A stretch of 64,000 nt of DNA, from NCBI GenBank assembly GCA_036365515.1, contig CM070873.1:228299876-228363875 (forward strand), given 5' to 3'. Of this stretch, positions 1 to 13,900 are shown piece after piece (within the stretch, counting starts at the first letter, position 1; each line of letters starts with the position of its first letter). The notes beneath the pieces are model-generated. The model had not been told where the DNA came from. It searched no databases and worked only from the letters and a program-made list of their open reading frames with translations. The position numbers were made by a program, and so were the translations under genes. This stretch comes from Torymus aiolomorphi (Eukaryota; Arthropoda; Insecta; Hymenoptera; Torymidae).

Positions 1-448
1 AAGTTTTTGAAAAAACGGCTTGATATTTCGACTCCAAACTTTGACTGGATGATAGAACGTTAAAAAACACAGAAGAGTGTTCTCTTGATTTTTTGTGATT
101 CGACGTATTTTATTTTTAATCAGCTTGAAACTGTGTGAATTGCTCGGTCGGTAATAGTACGAGTAAGGCATCCCCTTAATTATACCAAACATTAAGGGGG
201 TCTCACCAACGAGGCCCGAACCCACAGAGCACGGCGCCCCGTGCGACGCGTACAGGCTCTCGCATGCACTCCCCCTCTCTTTCTGTTAAGAGCTGCTTGC
301 TACGGGACTGAGCACAGACACCAAGAGACGCCTGTCTGTGTGTGCGCAGTAAGCGTGCGCACCAGCGGCGCTCCCGCTCTCTCTCCCCTCGCCATACATG
401 CGTCTCACGCGCGCGTGAAATCTAACCTGATATTCCGCACTTTCAATT

Positions 449-745
449 AACGTATCTCACGAACGAGACCGCTGGGCTTTCTCAGATTTGAATGTCTTGT
501 TCTAATAGATGTCATTAATAAGATTTCGGTTTTTAGAAAAATTGCTAAGAAAACTTTTCGAGTTACAGACGAAATCGTTCATTTCGCGCGGGCCGTCCCA
601 TAAGGCGCTGTGTTAAAATGCGCGACTTTGATGTTTAATATCTCGAGAACTAAACCGCTGGGAGTTTTTAGATGGAAATATCTTATAGACAATAGTATTA
701 TCAACACCTGGTCAAAATTGAGAGAAATTTCTAAGAAAAGGCGTT
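449..745. repeat. Pair of diverged direct repeats
   Basis: The segment near 449-500 (TCTCACGAACGAGACCGCTG) and the segment near 640-690 (TCTCGAGAACTAAACCGCTG) align well, and a CTAAGAAAA motif recurs downstream in each. Spacing is about 190 bp. Probably a decayed repetitive element. Confidence 0.45.
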
Positions 746-1185
746 TTGGGTGAAACCCCCTTAACCACTTCTTCCGCGCAGCATTCGCTATACATAAAGA
801 TATCTATACTTAAGCAATGACCCATCGATTTCCAAATCGGCACCAGAATATCTTTTACGTAAAGCAAATAGTTTGCCTGTTTAGAAAGTCCGTTTAGCCC
901 CCTTAACGATTAAATCAATCAATCCAAGGCATAACTCGCGCCCGAGCATCGAGCCGCAAACATCGCGCGCGATAATAACCCCGCAGCCACCGCATCAGCG
1001 GTGATGGCGAGTCTCGTTAACCGAAAGAACGCCAGTGAACGCAAAGAAGCGTGATGCGATTGCAATACTCGCCGCCTGCACCTCGTTAACCCTTGCGCGG
1101 GCGCGCGATGTCGCAACCAGTCGGCGCGAAGTCTCTCACTTCCGGCGACCTTTAGCGGTCACAGGTGACCGTTAGCCGTTGAGTG

Positions 1186-1236
<51 letters not shown>
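1186..1236. repeat. (TA)n(GT)n compound microsatellite
   Basis: A run of alternating TA is followed directly by about 15 GT units. It lies in non-coding DNA. Confidence 0.95.
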
Positions 1237-1237
<1 letters not shown>

Positions 1238-4200
1238 GTAACGCGACGTAACGCATACGGTATGCCATAATGTGGTAACGAGAGAGTCTCGGTAAATAAA
1301 TGTACGTACGTGCCGATCGAAAGCCGCTATATACGCGGCGCACACCATATAGCTCGTGGCAATCGCCGCGGTATAACCCAAAGTGTGCGTGCGTGTGTAC
1401 TCGATTATACTATGCGCGTGTACGCTTCCTGGGCCGCCGCCGCAGCCGCGGGCGTCTGATTTTTCACCTGATGGTGCCACGCGTGCGCAGTGAATCGGGA
1501 GATTTGTTCCCTAATGGCCATCTCGTCGACGCCGTCTGCGTAATGCTTCCCCGTTTTTTCTTCGCACGTAAATATTTTATGCGAGCGATTGCTATATTGC
1601 TATGTATGCACGCACAAACGAAAATGCGGATAGGTATATATGTAATGGCGAGCGAAGGCGCGAGATTGATAGTTCGTTACGGAGCAAAAACTTTCACTCC
1701 GCGAAGCGCGCGGGAAATATAATTGTCCGAGCGTTTTGGGATCGCGGATTCGTTGGTTCCGACGGAGATAAGTATCGTTTTCGCGCGGTTTTTGCGCAGT
1801 TTATTGGATCGGTATAATACAATAGCTGATGGCTACTTTGATCGTCGATAAAATTAATTTCGATTGCGTAAACCCGGCCGCCGATTTTATGTAGGTTAGA
1901 GATCGGTAGGGAGAGTAATTGTAGCGTCTGCGATGCCTTTAATGCTTTTTGTTGCCTGATGCTTGGAACTGCGCTCGCAAAAAGCTAATTATTACGAAAT
2001 TTATTGAATGATGGATACGAAAATTTCTCATTACAGAGTCAATTATTTGAAATGTAGGTATAAATAGCTATTGAAACTGTTCTCTGTTAACGAAAAAAGT
2101 CTAGGATGTATATATTCGTAAAGGTGTAATTCTTTAATTACATCCGTAAATGTAAAAGGAAAAATCTCGTCGGTGCCTAAAATGGCGCCGCAAATTATCA
2201 ATTAAACCAATTTCAAAATCATCGAGGGAAATTCAGTATACGAGTCTTTTCCTACCATGCGATGCCATTGCAAGTCCGAACTTCTAATGTTACTTTTACA
2301 CGATATCAGCGCTGGAATCTCATGTGAATCAGAGCACAATAAGACTCCACATTCTTATATACGAGGCGCACAATTTTCTTTACGCTCACTCTTTAGCTAA
2401 ATTTAATTGAAACTAGATCACGTTTACTTGTTTAATTTCGAAAGAGCGAGAAATTGTAAAAGTATAATAATACATACACATGGGTATATAATATTATAAA
2501 TACCGTTCAATGCATGACGGATGTCCTTGTGCGTCAGTTATAGTAATTAGTCTAGCTAAAAACCGGAAAAATCAAATGTATGACACGGTGGGAATGCCGC
2601 GCGAAGGCGTACGAATTATATAGCTATAACGCGGAAAAAGTCTCGCGCGTCGCGCGTATTATGCACCGAATGAAAGTCGTACTTTGGAAAAATGCAAATT
2701 GCCGAGAAAGACAATGGACAGAAAATTCTTCATTATAATGTATGCAATGTTAATATCTTTTTGAAGCCCCAAAACGAAACATAACGCGCACTCTCGATCG
2801 CAAGGTTACACTTTCACTACCGGCTAGGCCTGCGTACACAGGTTCTGGCGCCCCATTACATGATTACTACCGAATCCAGAGTTTCAAGAGCGGAAGTAAT
2901 TAAGTCATCGGGCAGCGAGCGAGCGAACGCGCGTGAAAAAATGAGATCGAGAACCGTAATTCAGTTGTTATCGCTCGGGTATCGACTGAAGCTGTGATTA
3001 GAAATGTTCTCTGCTCCAGATGGGAATTTTAATTAGTGTTATTAAAATTGAACGCCGTGAAAATGCGCGCACTCGCATGTGCCTGCGCAGCAACATATGT
3101 TTAATTAAGTTTACGCCAATTTACGTATATGCGTTAGATAAATATAGGCAATCGTCGATAAAATATTTATGAATTTTGAATTTTAATCTAACAATAAAAT
3201 CTGAGCTGTGCCAAGTCGGTATAAAAAATATTTTTTTTTTCTTACTTGAACTCCATTTGTATGATTAGGGCTGTAAAATGTTAACCACCGGTATTAGATG
3301 CACATAGGAAATAGAAAAAGTCAATTAGACTAGCTCTTACAAATAAAAAATACTTTCTAATTATACTCTATTCAAACGCTAAATAGCTGATTTCATCCTT
3401 GTAAACCACAATTTGAAATGATAGCAATCTATACAAGCTCGTCGTAATAGTTCTTTTGAAAACCATTTCTCCGAAGCGTTTGTAACATGGATCGCGTACT
3501 AACAACGTAATTGCCATAATCATTACCAACAATGCCGTCTATGTGTCTTCTTAATATCAAAATCTGAATAATTATACTTTAAAAACACTTTTAACATGAT
3601 CTTGAATATAGTATCGACAAAGGTCAAAGAAAAACTACAAACAATAATCACTTACAACAAACAAAAATTATTCATGACCCAAACGTTAACTTAAAATTCC
3701 ATTCAACTAACCGAAGCTTTGAAAGCCATAAAAACTAATCCTATACGAGAACCATAAAAACCGTTAACACGCGGCACTATGTGTTCTCACTCTTCCCTGG
3801 ATTTTGCGAAAATCCAACAGCTTCAACCACATACCAGCAGCACACACACACATACACACCAGTCACCATATTCGTATAAGCCGCGTCGATCGCATAATCC
3901 TCGGCGAGAAGTCAAGCCCTCGCGACCTCGCGCACTCTCTGCTGCGTTATACACACTCGAGCAATCGAATCTATCCCTCTCTCTCTCTCTCTCCCCGACG
4001 AGATGCGCGCATCAGATCTACACGTACATATATATATACGCATGTGCATTACTTCGCGCAAGCGCGCGTGCGCGCACACGTCAAAGTCGCGCCCGGTATT
4101 ACGTGATCGAGCTTTTATATAACGCCCACATTATCCTCGCATTATATGGTTAGCAGTGGTGACAGCACAGAGAAAGTGCCTGCAACTACTACTCTATCCG

Positions 4201-4409
4201 TTCCCATATGCTCGCGAGCAAGCGAGCTCAAGTGCGCCGATATACGTGTACGTGTGTGTCTCGAATATGGATGCGTTCATGTACGAATGTCTCATGAGTG
4301 CGCAAGAGCTCGGGATTATATATATACATGTGTGTGCGTGCGTGCGTGTATACGTATAGTCGTCGTGGCTATGCTCCAGTAACGTATAGGCGCATGATAT
4401 ATACATATA

Positions 4410-4874
4410 CAGGGTAGTCGGAAACCATCACGCGCGTATACATGCGTGAGTGCAGAAAAAGGCGGGAATGAAAACATCGTTCTGCGAGGCATGAGAGACT
4501 TTCTTGCTTTCGGATGCGATATGAATATGGAGGAAATTCATGCGCCCGAGTGATATCAGAAATATGCATGGAGGAAAAAAATATCTTGATGTTCGAATGT
4601 TGAACTGAATAATGTCAAACGAAATTTCCGATATAATTTCCAAAAATTTTTCCCAATTTTGATCATAAAATTATGAGGTTACTAACGAAAATTAGAATGA
4701 TGCAGACATAAATTTTATTTTACACGTTATTTCGATTATGTAGATCGATAAAGTAATCTGCCAAAAAATTAAGCAATCAATCTAGCTAGTACGCCGTACA
4801 AATTAACTAGCAGATCTTTAAAAGGTGCTTCACTTGCACTTTTTACCAAAGGCGGATAGTTTCTGATCACCCTG
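4410..4874. mobile_element. MITE, Tc1/mariner-like (CAGGGT termini, TA duplication)
   Basis: The left end CAGGGTAGTCGGAAACCATC pairs with the right end, whose reverse complement is CAGGGTGATCAGAAACTATC (16 of 20 match). TA dinucleotides flank both ends (4408-4409 and 4875-4876). There is no transposase reading frame. The 465-bp size, TIRs and TA duplication fit a non-autonomous Tc1/mariner-type element; the superfamily is inference. Confidence 0.65.
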
Positions 4875-7800
4875 TATACATACGCAATTCGCGAGGCGGA
4901 TTCCGCGCGACAGCGGCGGGCGCCGCTCGCGTTCACCCGCGCAACTTTCGAATCCTGCATGCGCGTGTGTCGTTGATATTCACGCGCGGGTGTGTATATA
5001 TATACGCGAGCTCACACTCTCGTGCTGCCGCCATACATATACTTGTGTTTTCGCGAAAGATGTACGACCACGTTTTCGGTTATTCCGGAATTCAGCAGAG
5101 CCGCGATCGGTTGGAATTTTTATCAATTCGATTCCCCTCGTTTCTTTTTTCTTTCCACTTACACGCGGCAGTAGGTTTTTTTCCTCAGTTGGCTCGCGGA
5201 AAGACGGAGTATCGACGTCAGCCTGGAAATCGATGAGCGGCGCCCAAGTTTTTTTTTCTCTCTCCTTTGGTGTGGGAGGGATGGCAGATGCATTTCGCCG
5301 ATCGCGTGTATGTGTTTGCGAGTGCTAGAGAGTGTATGGAATATGTATGTTTCGTGCGAGCAGATTCACTGTGTTACCGAATTTGCATTATGGAGGACTT
5401 GCAGGAAGCGAAACGCATTAAATTATGTTGCTGGCTTTGCATGCATCCCATAATTCCTCACGATGCTGCATAAGGGATTGAGTGAATTGAAGTATGCAAC
5501 GTTTTAAAAATTTAGTCTACTGTTGCGGCTGTCAGGAAGTTTAGGTTCTGCTAAATATTATGTAACTTGAAAACATGCCTTTATTATTTATTGCATAATA
5601 CAAAAATATGTAAATTAAAATATACGAACATTTTTAGTTTGAGTGAAATATCTATTTACCTAGTAATAAAGATCATTATTATGAATTTAAAAACTTCACT
5701 AATTGCGATAGTTAAATATTATCCTATAGCAGAAACTGTTGTAATCATATTGAGTAGTCCATTGCAAAGTATTAAAATCTACTAATAAATCATATGTCTA
5801 CTTAAGCTCTTAAGCTGTTTACAAATTAGTTTCAGAGATTAATTCAAATTGAGTTTCAAAAGCGATTTCGACATAAAAAATATCAAAGACAAGCGTATAA
5901 ATAGCACTATTAATCTATTTATGTTCCGGAAAGAATAAGATAGCGTTTCCCATGAGATCCGAAACTTAAACATACATTTAATATGAAGAGAACATTTTCG
6001 TCGAGATTGTAGAGTAATTTCGTACAAACGAGGAACGATGCTGCCCCTTAGATAAGAAAACAATACTAATTGCAAGGTGCGCCTTGTCGAGAAGCACTAA
6101 TTGCTGATGGGATACCATAATCGGCATAGCGACGGTCTAGGATGTACATTTTCGCGCGACCTGTTATTACTTTTCTCACTGAACCGTTCAGTATAGAAAC
6201 GCATTGTTGGTACACTTTAAGAACACCACGGCCTTTAAAATTACTTTTGAGGATAGAAAACTAAAATTTTTAATTATACATGTAGACTTAAACAAATTTT
6301 CTTGTATACTATATTTGTCTTCCGACGTAATTATGTATTTAAAAATACCTGTAGATAAATATTTATGTTACGGAGAAAAACTGCGTATAAATAATTACTA
6401 TTTTCTTTGTAGACGAAGGGCAAACTTGTTGATTCTATAGAATTTACTATCGAAGATAATATTATTACGTTTTTATAATTGTCTTCATTACAAAACTGTT
6501 AGCTTTGCAACGTATTCAATAGTTTTTACAAAACATTATAAATTTTTTCACCAAAGTATTCAATAATTTTTATCCAATCAATTTATTCCAATCGACAGAT
6601 TGAATAATTTTTATTATCTGTACAAAAAGTAACTCTTAAGTAATTATTTTCTATTTTCATAATTAAAGACTTTTATCGTTTTTATTGCAATGAATTTTTG
6701 CTGATGAAGCATTAAAAGGAATGCAATAACATAGATTTCCTTGATTGCATTGTTAATACGATATAAGAAATATAATTTTCATCATTAGTCACTAATTTTT
6801 ACTTTCTGGAAATGACCACATCTCAAGTATATTTTTCCCACTGGAGAAATCGCCGCAATGACGGCAGCGTAATGTTAGTGTACTATATATCGAGCGTCTG
6901 CCTCAATTACTACTGAAATCGAAAATTGTCGGATGCGATCGAACGTGAAAGTAATATCGTAAAAGAAAGAAGGTTTGCGTTGAGTCACCGGAAAAGCCGC
7001 TACTTAACCACTTGACAGCGATATCGAAAATATTTTACTTACCAGAAAGAACGTGAGAAGGATCGAAATTTTAATTGAGATTAACGATACAACGTACGGT
7101 TAAATCTAGTGAAGTAATTAACTCTAACTAAAAAATGGATCTATCTTTCGGAAAATTGATAGATTGAAAGTAATTCTTCTACGCTATTATTAAATTAATG
7201 TACTACAGCCCCAATATATATTTTTACGTATATGTACGTATATAATAATATCTTCGACATTTAATAATAGAGTTTATAGGTTTAGTTCAGAATTTATAGA
7301 ATTTATTAATCTTTGAAAGAAACATGAAGGGAGAACAGCGAATAAATTATATATTTCATGTGCTATAAGCGATTTTAAGAGTCTGCTGACCTTATGACAA
7401 GGAAGATTGAATTTTGGTGTGGAAATAAATGTATAGTATAAATTATTAATTAAAATTTTCGAAGAATTATATTCAGTAACACTTGGCATCTGCATAAAAA
7501 TGAAGACACGCATATACATTAAACAAAAAAAAAATAAATAAACACTATAATGAGAGCATTTATTTACGTCTATTCAGATATCTAACCCGTAGTTATATTA
7601 GCTAAAAAGTGCTGTTTGCAATTTACGTTAAAAATCAATTAAACTGTTACTTTCATTTGTTGAAATAAAATACAATTATACATTTACCATAACGAATACT
7701 CGAATAATTTTCCCATTAAACTTAATTTCAAACATCAAACAACCACGAAGAGGCAATTTTTGCAATAATTTCCTATGAAAACTACCTGTCGTACATTAAT

Positions 7801-7893
7801 TTTATTAACACAATATAGATTTCACGTGTCTCGCATTGTGACACAAAGTTTCTAACATTTATCTTTGATTTTTTTTGTTACAGGAGAGCCAAT

Positions 7894-7930
7894 ATGCGGG
7901 AGAGGAGATGGCTTCTGCTTACTCTGTACG
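7894..7930 (+). CDS. CPAP1-like gene, coding exon 1 (start and first half of signal peptide)
   Basis: A pyrimidine-rich acceptor (CAG at 7881-7883) is followed by 10 nt of 5' UTR, the ATG, 12 codons plus one base, and the donor GTAAGT at 7931. The encoded residues MRERRWLLLTLY are the basic n-region and start of the hydrophobic core. The exon is too short to call alone; it is supported because it joins in phase with exon 2 to complete a textbook signal peptide. Confidence 0.85.
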
Positions 7931-10900
7931 GTAAGTACCAAAGTTTTCTCCAGCGTTTACGCCGCTTTATTGCACCGCGCGTTGAACTTGATATTTAAAT
8001 CGCTTTCTCGTGACTCATGAAAAATTTCGGCCTCTCGCTCTCGCGGCGAATCAGAAGAAATATCCTCTTTCTCTCTGTTTGTATAGTCCTCCAATTTGTT
8101 TTGCGTGTCAAGATCTCAGCTGGTCTCCCCCAGATATTCGGCGACTCGGTATTTTCGTATATATACTTTCCTTATATAGAAAGGAATGCAGATTCCGGAT
8201 GGCCTTCTTTTTTTCGTCGACGTTGTTTTTCATTACGTCTTCAATGGACTGGACCAGCTTCTTTTGCTTGGAAATCTTCCACGCCCAAGTGTGCTTCAGC
8301 TTGAGATCTGTCAACCGTTGACTAAACAGATACAATTTTTAGAATCAAGATCCTGATTGTCATGTCTTAAAATGTTGTCGCTGCTTTATTTTCGCGATCA
8401 ATTTTTTTGGATTTCACTGAAGACTAAACTACAAAATTTATTTAAAAATCGTTATTTCTAGCTACCTATTTAAAATGAAATAAACAATACCCTTGAAATC
8501 TTCGTATCTACTAAATTTTCAAGGGAACAATTTCAATCAGTGAGCCTGATTCCAATAATCTTACTATAAAATCTTTTTTGCTCAGACAATTACAGATTGT
8601 ATGAATTTTCCTCCAACTTATCAGGCACAAGCCCGTTTACCTTCTTCGCAAATCACGCTGTTTAATTATCATCCCGACACGCCGGGCTTTTACGTCGAAG
8701 CTTACCGATCTTGACCGGAATTAGGCCGACATACTGTTATGCCCGGGCAACCCACTTCGCTGCATTTAAACTTAATCATCCCGCGCGCTTTTGAAAGCCT
8801 TAACCTCGAAGAACGCATGCGAACCCACATACATTCACGCGCTTACGCTAAAAGAGAACTGTAAAAAGCGCACGTAATACGCACACATCTCGCACGCGAT
8901 TCTCCGGCCATCTTCCAATATAAGCTCTCCTCGCTTTTTCTCTCGAACAATATCGTCGAAGGGGATCCCGTACAACGCGTCCCTCCCGCCGTGGCGCGCG
9001 GGCACCGCTTTGGAATACCAAAGTGGCTACCGATACGTATACAGATACAGCACACATAAAGGCAAGCCACTATACCCCGGCGCTGCAGCTACATGCACAT
9101 AAAGGACCGCGTGACGCACATCCGAAAGAAGGCAAAAGGAGAACTCGTGCCGTTCCTCTTCTCTACGTCGCCGTATACGTCACCTCGGAATACAATCGAA
9201 TTTTATTCAAATGCTGCCGCCCGTCGGGCCAGGAGAGAGAGAGAAGCTGCTGCGCCCGCCAAAAAAGACGATGCCGAAGGATCGTTGACCGCACCGGTGT
9301 GTGACACGCGCTCCTCTGTTATATGCGCACAGGTCTCGTTGCCGCAACTATGTGCAGCCCTGGCGCAACGAGAGATTTCCTCGGCGCGGATGATCGAGCG
9401 GGAATCGTGACGAAAAGCCGCGCGGCACCGAAACATTGCACTCCTCTCTCTCTCTCCCTGTAGCACGCTTATAACGAATATTCTCACATCGATCAGAGAC
9501 TGGCACAATTTCTGACACCGAACAGCAGCGCTCCTTTTTCCATTTTGCAAGCCCTGAGCGCGCGGGTGGAAGCCCCTCCCATGAGCGCTGCTCTCGCGTG
9601 CGAAAATACGCGCCCGCGAGAGCGTGTAATTTCATCCGCGGCCGCCTTTTTATTAAGCGAAATCATAAGGGTAGATGTTGTAACAACCATTTTTCGCGCT
9701 CTCTGGGCTATATGTATACACGCGAGCTTATGATTCGCCGCGACACGGGGAAAAAATGCGCGGCTTGCTGGGAATGTTGGCCAATGCGGCGTGAAACGAA
9801 TAGTGAACGTGGCACAACACAGCGCCGTGCAGAGCACGAGAGTTGTATATACGGCAGCATGTATATACTGATAACGAGATCTGAACTGGATATGTGAGAG
9901 AGCGCGCGTTTCCGAAAATGATTTATAATGCTGTTTCGCGCGCGCGCGTTTGTTTTTCAGCGATCCGCCGCTACGATAAGCCGCTATTTACGCTCACGTT
10001 GCGCCTATAGCTGAATTAACAAGTCGCTGTGAACGTGCGGTGTGTATATCTCGTTTAGTTTTTGCCGAACTATTTCTATATAGGAATTTGCTGATTTAAA
10101 TGATTGTATGTACACACGGTGGGGGCGTTATTAATTGTACCGCGTTGTTGCGGAGTCACGCGAAAATGTAATGTTGTATGTTATGGATATCAATCATCGT
10201 ATGTATGTAACGTGAAAATAATAGCATTATTATACCTATGGATAAACATTATAAGAAAATAAATAGGAAGTTTCCGGGAATATATGGGTATACTGGTATA
10301 CGTGCGGTTTTATGCAAGGAATATAACACCATGAGAAAGTCTTTTATATTTGTACGATATTTATATTAATTTGAAAAAAGACAACACGCGTGTATAAAAG
10401 TTAATTAAGTTTTTGTGATGTAGTTATAAAATTTTTAATGAAGTGATACAACCTCCTTATTAATACAATGTATAATTATAGTATCAGAAATTTTAACCTA
10501 TATTAACAGCATTCGTATATAAAGACCTAAAATATTTTACAGTTTGACTTTCCTTTACGCGGTGCATTTTAAATCCATTGCATTCGATTCAACCTATTCA
10601 TATAGTACGTCTATAACCTAAGGCTCTGCAGCCTTATGTATAAACACTTCCGTTTTACTTCTGCTTGAATACATAAGTAGGTACAATGTTCTATCCGATC
10701 TATTAACGTTAGCGTTAATGTTAAAGATTTTCTACATAAATAAGCTGTAAGAACTATAATGTATTCATAAAACTAATTTTACATTTCTTCTTGGTTATTA
10801 TTAAACTGCCATAACTATAACGCAACAAAAGACTAATTCAGTAATGGCTATTTATATCCGTAAAAGTTTGTTAGTTACCAATCATCAGCCATTGAAAGCA

Positions 10901-13900
10901 GCTTAATGGATGAAAAGAAATTTTCGCACTTTCTACTTGAGTAAATATTTAATAAAGGAAATTCTCCGCGTCCATATTTCGCCCCAAATATGTAGTTCAC
11001 CGAACTACCGTGAAACCTATTACAAACAATATTCCACACAGCATATATCCTTGAAAAATCACTTTTAAGTGATTGTTTTATCCTTGTTATGTACAAAGTT
11101 ACAACGCAACAGCCGTAAAATTAAATTAAATGAACCGAAAATAGAGCTACGCAATGCGATAAGAATCACTTATCCTGCAAGCGCTGCTGTAACAAGGCAA
11201 TTATAACTCCACATGAAATATTCCCCCGCACGTAATCCCGGCAGATTTAGATAACACAGCGAAAGAAAAAAAAATTTGTTCAAACGAGATGGATTTTTTC
11301 TTCCACTCCACTGACGAAACACCCTCCACATCCTTTCTCGCGGCCGAAAGCTACTCTCTCGCGCGTGCGTGTACCCTGCACATTCTATCCGTTTTTTGTC
11401 GTGTCGTATTCAATGGGCGTCAAGGCCCATTTTTACCTTCCTTCCTCTCTATCTCCATTCGCGTGCACATACACGTGCGATCGGGGACCGTATTACGGAC
11501 CAGGTAATATATATACACGTGCGCGTGCTAGACCAGCGCGCCTTTTTCCCGAACGGGGCCACATACAGCCGCTGTATAGTCTGGCGAATAAGGTGCCCCG
11601 AAAGTCACGCGCACGCCGTGTGTCTTTCCGGTGTACCTATATACATATACGTACGCGTAAATACACGACATCGATTTTGTAAGGCGCATGACTCGCAATA
11701 TAACTGTACATGAGGCGTGATTGTGTGAGAGGATCGCGCGGGAGATTTTATCGCACACGGCTGCTGCGCTCTTTGGAGATGAAGAGCCGTCGCCGCTGCT
11801 GCTGCTATGTGTATATAGGTAGTAGCGGCTGCAGGTGAATTCGCGACAACAGCGCGCAGCTGATGTCGTCGTCGTCGCGAGCGTTGAAGGCTTCATCGAG
11901 TTTAAACGATTGCCGTATACGAGAGGTGTTTGAAGAGAGGGATATGTCTATTTATGGGGAGGGATTTTGCGCGTGTGTCGCCTGTGGTGGGTATCCTATT
12001 CAATTGTCAAGATTTATGGGGTTTAGTGAATGCTTGAAATGGCTACCGTCGACACAATGAAGATTTTTATTGTGATATATTTCAACGAGGAACAATTGAG
12101 AGAAGCTTAATTTTTTATTTAAAATTTTAAAATGTAACGTTCGCCAACGACTACGTTAATTTAAATGATAACGTATTATAAACGTATGCATTTTTTAAAT
12201 TATGTTTGTAATGGTGGACTAAAATAATGTAGTCAATTCTTTGTAATACAAAAGGAATTACGGATTACTCAAAGCTATTTATGGTTAAGGTCATATTTTT
12301 ATTATCCATACGAAAAATTGTTGAAAACTTATTGCGAAATATGACACTCGCTTCATCATCACTTGTTTTTTTACAACAGAAAAGTATACGCGAATGTATT
12401 GAATATAAAGGCGAACATGAGATCCTTAAGTTTAAGCTAACACGTTTGTAATATAATAAATCTCAAGGAAATCCCTTGTTCGTTCCAGTCCCAAACATTG
12501 CACATCCTATACCGTGTAAAATTAAAAATCGGTTTCTACCACTCTATGCGGCTTTCTATACGCTCAACTATAGACGAATCGAGGACTCGGCGATTCTTAT
12601 ACACCGACGCGCGGCTGCGGCGGCGGTATATAACTTTCGCGCAAAACCGCGATCATCCTTCAGCGCGCATCGCGCGTCTATCGAGAGAGGAAACGATTGA
12701 TAGACAAAGCGGCCTTGATCCGGTTCGCGGCGCGGTGGCAATTACCCAACCTGAATGCATTTTATAAGCATTCAAGACAAAGAGGAGAAATCGTTGCATC
12801 ACGCCGAGACTCTTCTTCTTCATCTTCTCTACAGCGGCTGCTGTGCTCCGGTTTTGCAACGCTAGAGGAGCTTCATCGTCGCTGCTTCTCCTTCCTCTTC
12901 CACTTTGTGTATATTCTTGCGAGCGCGCGACTTTTCGCAATGGCAGTTTACCCAGTCACAATTTTACTGTTTATCTTTATAACAACGCGGGAGTTGTTAA
13001 TTACGCCAGAGGTTCTAATGAAGCGTGAGCGCTTAGGGCTAACGGCTGAATGTGTTACTTCAGCGCGATGTATTAATTGTTTTGCTAAATTAAATGCTAA
13101 GTGGCTGTCAAGTGTTTAATGAAATTGTGAATGTTTGAATAATTAGATAAGCTTGGTTCTCACGCGTCGGAGAAGGTGCGGGAGAATTGAAAATAAGTTA
13201 GTCTTTGTATCGAAAAAGAACCCACCCACTGGATCATTGTAATAGATTTAAATTATTTGATGCGAAATTCAATGTTTACAAGAGATAAAGATAAAAATTC
13301 AAATTTTGTGTAAATGAATTTCAGTGTGAAAGTTCTGACACGAAAATATCGTGATTCTTTCACAGTTCATAAATATTCAATATAATCGTAAATTACCAAT
13401 TGTCTTTATTCGATTTTAAAAATAGTTCTTTAAATTTATCAAGGTCTAATGATGAATGATCTCAAATATTTTTTAATCATCCTTCATCCAATAATCCGAA
13501 AATCTTTATATTCAAACTTTTTCAATACTCTGCGGTTGTTGTAATTGTTTGGCTTTTTCATTACAGGACTCCTGATAGCGATTGCAGTCTCGGATGCTGT
13601 CAAGGCCACGAGACCGAAGTTCAAGATAGCCACGACATCCACGACTACGACGACAGAGGAGCCCGCGGCGGCAGAAAGCGCAGACGATGAAGTCGAGGTA
13701 CGGTATATTTTAAATTCATCTCCCGTTTTCGGATAAGGTATTCCAAAAAATAAGGCTAACGTTCAGTTTAAACAATGAAGGTAAAAGTGAATGTTTGCAT
13801 CGTGTATTTTGAAGGCCAATTGCAACTGTGTTTTATTTAAGAATGAAAATATTCTACTCTGTAAAGTATTAAATAATAAAAAAAACAACTTTGATTAGTA

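Larger units (their letters stand above)
1..7883. other. Non-coding region upstream of CPAP1-like coding exon 1
   Basis: No supported coding exon was seen. It should hold the 5' UTR exon or exons and perhaps the promoter of the chitin-binding gene. CpG-rich blocks lie at about 200-430, 900-1800, 2580-2960, 3900-4380 and 4880-5330, separated by AT-rich DNA; 5480-7880 is AT-rich. It contains a diverged repeat pair at about 449-745, a TA/GT microsatellite at 1186-1236 and a MITE at 4410-4874. Short open frames here are compositional. Confidence 0.55.

Noticed and set aside
8108..8335. Minus-strand frame LVQSIEDVMKNNVDEKKKAI
   Set aside because: Looks protein-like for about 40 residues, but it lacks an ATG start, splice sites or a known domain; could at most be a transposon remnant in intron 1.
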